Source: CAMAVK01 sp964362485 (lineage in GTDB: Archaea; Nanobdellota; Nanobdellia; Woesearchaeales; GW2011-AR9). From it: a stretch of 10,132 bases of DNA. Where the stretch lies: NCBI GenBank assembly GCA_964362485.1, contig CAYIEX010000063.1, positions 1 through 10,132 of the forward strand. Direction: 5' to 3'. How positions within the stretch are numbered: the first letter of the stretch is position 1; the number at the start of each line of letters is the position of its first letter. The notes under the pieces were generated by a model. It made no database searches. It saw only the letters and a program-made list of their open reading frames with translations, and was not told the origin of the DNA. Below are positions 6,174-10,132 of the stretch, in pieces. The position numbers and the translations under genes were made by a program.

Positions 6174-7594
6174 ATTCGTCATGGGTAAGAGCGGTGTATC
6201 GCTCTCCCTTGTTTTGGATCTTAGGTTTGTCCTTTGCTGTTAGAGTACTTTATATGTCTTTTAATCCACCACTGTGGTGGGATGCTCATGTCTATGTTGG
6301 AATGGGAAAGTACATCTTCTCTGGAGGTGAACAGGGCATTTGGGAGGTATTTCGACCACTGGTGTATCCATTCATCTTAGGGTTGTGGTGGAAAATTGGA
6401 TTTAATCCGATTATTGCTGGAAAAGCAATGGATTTAATCTTCTCGCTCGTTGATATTGCTCTTGTCTATGCTATTGCGTCCACATTATTTAATAGGCGAG
6501 TGGCGATTGCTAGTTCTATTCTTTTTAGTTTTACGGGAATCTTCCTTATGTTCTCTGGATTTGTATTAACAGAACCGCTTGCAATTATGTTAAGCCTATT
6601 TGCGCTCTATTTTTTTATCCAGAAAAGATCTTTATTTCTTGTTGGACTATTTTGTGGTCTTGCTTTCTTGACTAAATTTCCACAGGCTATTTTTACCGTA
6701 GGTATTGGTATTGCTCTTCTTGCTGAAGCTCGATTATTGAAGGAGAAAATAAAGAATATCATATTTCTTACTTTGGGGTTCTGTACCGTGTCCCTTCCCT
6801 ATTTTATATTTAACTCTCTTTACTATGGAGACGCCCTCATGCCTTTACGTGAAGGATCATTGATTGTTACAACATACACGTGGCTTTATGAAAGTAGTTG
6901 GTACTATTATATTATCGAATTTTTTGGAGAAAATTTACTCTACATTTTCTCTCTGCTAGGTTTCTATATGATAATTAAAGAGCGGCGGTACCAGGAGAGG
7001 GGTATTCTTGTGTTATTGATTATCCCTTTGTTATTATTTCTGTACTTTGAAACAGTTCCACGCAAAGAACTGCGATATTTAGTGACGCTCGTCCCAATGC
7101 TTGCAATTGTAAGTGGCTATGGTATAATGAGAGTTTATGATTTGTGTGCCAAGTCTGCAAAACCAGTACTAAAACCGTTTGCGTTTGTAATCTTGTGTTC
7201 ATTTATTCTGATATCTCCCCTGCCGTTCTCCTTGCACTTTGAGAGACCGCCATCATTTGAAGTGGAGATTAACACACTTGTTGAACAGTACGACATTCGT
7301 GGCATGATCCTTACGAGTGATCCTGCGTTTGTTTCGTTTTTGCCGAATCGAGTAACTACATTGAGCGGAATGGAATTTGCCCAGGCAGTATATGACTGGA
7401 AAAAAGAAGAGTATGAGCTCCTTTTTGTTAATGATTGTGACTTGCTCTGTCCGCTTCAAAATCAATCATGCTTACAACGTAGGGACATACTTTTTGCACA
7501 ATTTTGGATGGATAATACAGAAATGTTTAAGAAACAGTTTAGGAACTGTACTTATACAATATATCTACCCCACAGGAGAAGTGACTATGATTAA
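6170..7594 (+). CDS. GT39/PMT-family (ArnT-like) membrane glycosyltransferase
   Basis: This is a 474-residue GT-C membrane protein with roughly ten hydrophobic segments. It would move a sugar from a polyprenyl-phosphate carrier to an acceptor on the outer face. The first outer loop has PPLWWDAHVYVGMGKYI with Asp38 in the catalytic position of PMT/ArnT-type enzymes. The LTEPLAIMLSLFALYFF segment carries the conserved TEP motif (Glu135). A soluble C-terminal tail of about 100 residues holds ILTSDPAFVSFLPNR, resembling the same region of the second GT-C protein. It also contains four cysteines (423, 427, 434 and 460), including C-x3-C-x6-C. The ATG at 6170 overlaps the stop of the thioredoxin-like gene as ATGA. 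A TTG four codons upstream is in frame but less likely. Both acidic motifs are intact, so this looks like the active GT-C enzyme of the operon. Confidence 0.85.
   Translation: MNSSWVRAVYRSPLFWILGLSFAVRVLYMSFNPPLWWDAHVYVGMGKYIFSGGEQGIWEVFRPLVYPFILGLWWKIGFNPIIAGKAMDLIFSLVDIALVYAIASTLFNRRVAIASSILFSFTGIFLMFSGFVLTEPLAIMLSLFALYFFIQKRSLFLVGLFCGLAFLTKFPQAIFTVGIGIALLAEARLLKEKIKNIIFLTLGFCTVSLPYFIFNSLYYGDALMPLREGSLIVTTYTWLYESSWYYYIIEFFGENLLYIFSLLGFYMIIKERRYQERGILVLLIIPLLLFLYFETVPRKELRYLVTLVPMLAIVSGYGIMRVYDLCAKSAKPVLKPFAFVILCSFILISPLPFSLHFERPPSFEVEINTLVEQYDIRGMILTSDPAFVSFLPNRVTTLSGMEFAQAVYDWKKEEYELLFVNDCDLLCPLQNQSCLQRRDILFAQFWMDNTEMFKKQFRNCTYTIYLPHRRSDYD
7575..7578 (+). promoter_or_regulatory. Ribosome binding site of the UbiA-family gene
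   Basis: GGAG lies 8 bases before the ATG at 7587 and inside the last codons of the GT39 gene. It decides the start of this gene against the much longer open frame upstream. Confidence 0.55.
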
Positions 7595-8465
7595 AGACTA
7601 TGTGCAACTAATACGTGTACGGCAGTGGTACAAAAACTGGGTTATTTTTCTTGCACTTTTTTTTGTAGGACAACTTTTTTTATTTTCTGACCTTATGCTT
7701 ACAATTGCCGGGTTTTTTGCTCTAGCATTAGTTTCATCTGCAAATTATATCATCAATGATTTAGTTGATAGGGACAAAGATAGACATCACCCTGAAAAGA
7801 AAAACAGACCACTTGCAGCGGGACGTGTTAGTACTATCGAAGCTATCGCCATTTGTGCGGTGTTACTTGGCGGGGGCGCTTGGTTAGCGTGGTACTTGCA
7901 TCCTTCTTTTTTAATTATTGTAGCCTTGCTTTTTGCGTTAAGTCAAGTATATAATTTTTTGCTGAAGGAGATTATTTTTGCTGATATTCTCACGATTGCC
8001 TCTTTATTTGTTTTACGAGCTGTCGCTGGTGCAGTGCTTTTGCAAGTGAAAATTTCGCCATGGCTCATCTTATGTCCATTTTTCTTGTCGCTCTTTTTAT
8101 CGGTTGGAAAAAGACATGCAGATGTATTATTATTGCAAGAAAATGCTGGACAAACTCGCAAAGTGCTGGTGGATTATAATCATGGGATTACAAGCGCGCT
8201 TATGATCATTTCAACAACGTTATTGATTATTTCATATGCGCTGTATTCATTTCTAAGCGATCACAACAATCTTTTATTTACACTTCCGTTTGCATTGTTT
8301 GTGATATTTCGCTATTTCTCATTAGTCTACAGAGGATCATCCATTGCTCGACACCCTGAGCAGGCATTTTTTGATCTCCCAATCGTGGTTGGAGCACTGT
8401 TGTGGGGGCTTCTGACTTTTGTGATCCTTTACTTTCCTCAAATTAATTTAGAAATATTGTTTTAA
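7587..8465 (+). CDS. UbiA-family polyprenyl-phosphate phosphoribosyltransferase-like enzyme
   Basis: This is a 292-residue polytopic enzyme of the UbiA superfamily. The first Mg-diphosphate motif is NDLVDRDKDR (57-66), followed by HHPEKKNRPLAAGR. The second region is YNFLLKEIIFADILT (122-136), with LRAVAGA near 143-149 and SPWLILCPFFLSLFLSVGKR (157-176). The D-R-x-H-P-x-K-x-x-RP signature and the SPW...GKR segment are those of decaprenyl-phosphate 5-phosphoribosyltransferase (mycobacterial Rv3806c type), which moves phosphoribose from PRPP to a polyprenyl phosphate. They are less like aromatic or haem prenyltransferases. The ATG at 7587 is chosen because GGAG lies 8 bases upstream and because the protein then begins as the family does (VQLIRVRQWYKNW). 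The frame stays open about 70 codons further upstream, but that stretch overlaps the GT39 gene and is not UbiA-like. The gene overlaps the GT39 gene by 8 bases. Confidence 0.85.
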   Translation: MIKDYVQLIRVRQWYKNWVIFLALFFVGQLFLFSDLMLTIAGFFALALVSSANYIINDLVDRDKDRHHPEKKNRPLAAGRVSTIEAIAICAVLLGGGAWLAWYLHPSFLIIVALLFALSQVYNFLLKEIIFADILTIASLFVLRAVAGAVLLQVKISPWLILCPFFLSLFLSVGKRHADVLLLQENAGQTRKVLVDYNHGITSALMIISTTLLIISYALYSFLSDHNNLLFTLPFALFVIFRYFSLVYRGSSIARHPEQAFFDLPIVVGALLWGLLTFVILYFPQINLEILF

Positions 8466-9032
8466 GAAGGGTTGATAACCTCGAAGCTCTCGTAGCACTT
8501 CTTCAATAGCTTTGCGACAATTATCTCTTTTTTCTTGGGTTTCAAGAGGAAAGGAGGGAGGGGGGGTCTGCTCCAGCTTTTTAAGAAAGCAGTTAATACG
8601 ATCATGATCAGGTTGATTTGCAGCCGCACCAGGCTTTCCAAGAAAAACATCAAGTGTTGCTTTTCTGGCATGATGATATTCGTGGGCAGAACGCAAGGCA
8701 AAAAGATCAAGGTGACCATAAAGCTGAAAGATATCGTAATCCACAAGACCTTGGGCTATGATCAGATCGGTAGGGGTTTCTTTTTTCCAGAATAAAATTC
8801 CCGTTACCCAGGATGGACATTGGTATTGCGAATTGCGGAGTGAATCATACATAGCATATAACTGGGGAGCATCCCTATTCACACCACTTTTTGTGTTACG
8901 AGCACCGGTTATAAGAGCGTGGGTATAGGTTAATAGTTCGGATGAGTGAGGGTCAACTTCTCTTCTGGTGAGATCTTGTAGTGGTACACTTGATTTTGAT
9001 CCGTCTTGTATCGATCCATCGGTAAGTAACAT
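8448..9032 (-). CDS. Hypothetical protein with an HEYHH motif
   Basis: This is a soluble-looking protein of 194 residues that I do not recognise. There is no signal peptide or membrane segment. The N-terminal third is polar, the middle is alpha-like and hydrophobic (PTDLIIAQGLVDYDIFQLYGHLDLFALRSAHEYHHARK, in pieces), and the C-terminus is a charged helix. HEYHH fits the bare HExxH zinc-peptidase pattern, but no further zinc ligand or family context supports a protease. A TATA box 26 bases before the ATG at 9032 supports both the start and the reality of the gene. Its last 18 bases overlap the UbiA-family gene tail to tail, so transcripts of the two genes are antisense at their ends. The 3' part contains a C7 run in its sense strand that encodes part of a Pro-rich turn. 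A role in surface glycans is possible from position only. Confidence 0.65.
   Translation of the reverse strand: MLLTDGSIQDGSKSSVPLQDLTRREVDPHSSELLTYTHALITGARNTKSGVNRDAPQLYAMYDSLRNSQYQCPSWVTGILFWKKETPTDLIIAQGLVDYDIFQLYGHLDLFALRSAHEYHHARKATLDVFLGKPGAAANQPDHDRINCFLKKLEQTPPPSFPLETQEKRDNCRKAIEEVLRELRGYQPFLKQYF
8524..8536 (+). terminator. Possible pyrimidine-rich terminator of the glycosylation operon
   Basis: TCTCTTTTTTCTT contains six consecutive Ts and lies about 60 bases after the UbiA-family stop on the plus strand, inside the antisense of the next gene. Archaeal termination often needs only T-rich non-template DNA. Weak evidence: one short T-run without a hairpin. Confidence 0.22.
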
Positions 9033-9050
9033 ACATCGAAGGGTTTAGGT

Positions 9051-9062
9051 TTATTTTATAAG
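9051..9062 (-). promoter_or_regulatory. TATA box of the HEYHH-protein gene
   Basis: On the minus strand this reads CTTATAAAATAA, centred about 26 bases before the ATG at 9032 and preceded by a purine-rich AAAAAGG that could serve as a BRE. It lies in the 41-base gap after the epimerase stop, so the small gene can be transcribed on its own, without a leader. Confidence 0.55.
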
Positions 9063-9073
9063 CCTTTTTGGAT

Positions 9074-10132
9074 TTAAAAGAAAAATTTAACTATAGCTAA
9101 GATTCCCTGTTTCCACGGAACACGATGCGAAACCCCTGTTTTTTGCTCATATTCTTTATAGTGAGCCAAGTACCATTCGTAATTTCTAATCAGTGCTTGC
9201 TTATTAGAGTAGAGTGGGTTCCAACCGAGTTTCTTCTCTGCTTTTTCAATGGAAACGAATGAGTCTTCGGGCGCCGTCTCGTACACCCATTTGTAGAGCG
9301 GGGAGAGATGTAGAAGTTCAAGAAAGCGTAGAAGGAGGATAAGGGGCTTGGCAGGAATTCCGATAATCTTTTTTCCAAAACCAGCGTACTTAAGAACCGC
9401 ACCAAAGTCTTCCCTCATGGTGGTATACTCTTTTGCTCCAATATTGAAAACGTCGTTGGTCAGATTTTTTGGTTTTGTGGCACAACGATAAATTGCATCA
9501 CATAAGTCATCAACATCAAGGAGCTGATAACGATTTTTTCCATTCCCTACAATTGGGATGTTCTTACCGGAGCGGATCCAATCATAATAAATCGCAAGGA
9601 CGCCTAGACGCTCCGGCCCAACAAATGATTTGGGGCGAAGAATGGAAACACAAAGTCCTTTTTGCCGATATTCTCCACACATTTTCTCGGCGCGTACTTT
9701 GGAGATTCCATAAGGACCAACCCCATGCAATTTGTCATGTTCGTAAAGAGGATGGTGATCAGGGATACCATACACTGCAGTTGATGAGATGTGAATGAAG
9801 CGATCAACTTTATGCTTTAAAGAAGCTTCAAGAAGGTTCCTTGTCCCACCAATATCGGTAGAAAAAATATCTCTTGTGGTATAGAGTGGAAGGGCAGCGG
9901 CGGTGTGAATGATAACATCGACACCGACCATTGCTTTATCCACTACTTCTTTGTTGCGAATATCTCCATTTATTACTTCTACTTTGCGAGTCATATCCGG
10001 ATAATCAAAGGGGGCAATATCTAAGATGACGACGTTGTGATTTCTTTTAATGAGATATCGGGCAAGGTTTATTCCAAGAAAACCTGCACCACCAGTAATG
10101 AGGAATGTCTTTTTATTTTTGGATGATTCTTT
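9074..10132 (-). CDS. Extended-SDR NAD-dependent sugar epimerase/dehydratase, 5' end beyond the window
   Basis: The frame is open from the right edge to the TAA at 9076-9074, giving 352 residues. The ATG at 9994 is internal: upstream of it the frame encodes the nucleotide-binding motif TGGAGFLG, followed by VVILD, whose Asp favours NAD. The true start must lie just outside the window. The catalytic set is complete: SST in the strand IHISSTAVYG and Tyr-x3-Lys in GPYGISK. RFIHIS, RPKSFVGP and LLDVDDLCDAI are typical of GalE/RmlB-like extended SDRs acting on nucleotide sugars. The C-terminus ends VPWKQGILAIVKFFF, a basic and hydrophobic tail that might touch the membrane. Substrate is not readable; UDP-hexose or dTDP/GDP-sugar conversion is likely. 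It may supply sugar donors to the adjacent glycosylation operon, although it is on the opposite strand. Confidence 0.88.
   Translation of the reverse strand, partial: KESSKNKKTFLITGGAGFLGINLARYLIKRNHNVVILDIAPFDYPDMTRKVEVINGDIRNKEVVDKAMVGVDVIIHTAAALPLYTTRDIFSTDIGGTRNLLEASLKHKVDRFIHISSTAVYGIPDHHPLYEHDKLHGVGPYGISKVRAEKMCGEYRQKGLCVSILRPKSFVGPERLGVLAIYYDWIRSGKNIPIVGNGKNRYQLLDVDDLCDAIYRCATKPKNLTNDVFNIGAKEYTTMREDFGAVLKYAGFGKKIIGIPAKPLILLLRFLELLHLSPLYKWVYETAPEDSFVSIEKAEKKLGWNPLYSNKQALIRNYEWYLAHYKEYEQKTGVSHRVPWKQGILAIVKFFF

Noticed and set aside
6266..6280. Palindrome CCACCAC-T-GTGGTGG
   Set aside because: It encodes the P-P-L-W-W part of the conserved GT-C loop. CCA and TGG are reverse complements, so Pro-Pro followed by Trp-Trp makes the palindrome by itself.
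7377..7586. Long upstream extension of the UbiA-family gene
   Set aside because: It lies in another frame inside the GT39 gene, is not UbiA-like, and the ATG at 7587 has a GGAG ribosome binding site and a family-like N-terminus.
8462..8746. 94-residue minus-strand frame overlapping the HEYHH gene
   Set aside because: It is a frame-shifted shadow of the 194-residue gene and has no promoter or ribosome binding site of its own that I can see.
9604..9807. Small open frames on both strands within the epimerase gene
   Set aside because: They have no recognisable domains and lie inside a gene with complete SDR motifs.
1..10132. CRISPR arrays, tRNA or rRNA genes, insertion sequences
   Set aside because: I saw no regularly spaced repeats, no cloverleaf-like sequences, no transposase and no terminal inverted repeats.

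Overview
This window most likely comes from an archaeon. The main evidence is a complete radB gene, a RadA/Rad51 paralogue typical of Euryarchaeota and related lineages including several DPANN groups. Three genes also have an archaeal-type TATA box about 26-28 bases upstream of a likely start codon, as expected for leaderless archaeal transcripts. The DNA is AT-rich. A DPANN lineage such as Woesearchaeota, or a euryarchaeon, is a guess that I cannot settle from this sequence.

Layout. (1) Minus strand, 1-1062: radB, followed by an unrecognised gene that runs off the left edge and is joined to radB by an ATGA stop/start overlap. (2) 1063-1227: a divergent intergenic region with a TATA box for each direction. 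(3) Plus strand, 1228-8465: six closely packed genes. In order they are an STT3/AglB-like GT-C membrane protein, a second and more degenerate GT-C-like membrane protein, a processive-type family 2 glycosyltransferase, a membrane-anchored thioredoxin-fold protein facing outward, a GT39/PMT-type glycosyltransferase, and a UbiA-family enzyme closest in its motifs to decaprenyl-phosphate phosphoribosyltransferase. The last four are joined by very short gaps or overlaps. The first junction holds a perfect 10-bp inverted repeat. (4) Minus strand, 8448-10132: a small unrecognised gene with its own TATA box that overlaps the UbiA gene tail to tail, then an extended-SDR NAD-dependent sugar epimerase/dehydratase that is cut by the right edge.

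How the genes may work together. The plus-strand block reads as a cell-surface glycan module. The UbiA enzyme would load a phosphopentose onto a polyprenyl phosphate. The GT2 enzyme would make a polymer or a lipid-linked sugar. The GT-C proteins would use lipid-linked sugars on the outer face of the membrane, and the thioredoxin-like protein would handle disulfides in their cysteine-bearing outer domains. The downstream epimerase could supply nucleotide sugars. No single gene here is outside known superfamilies. What deserves attention is the combination: a mycobacterial-style lipid-phospho-pentose synthase, two STT3-like proteins with eroded active-site motifs, and an outward-facing thioredoxin-fold protein in one apparently archaeal operon.
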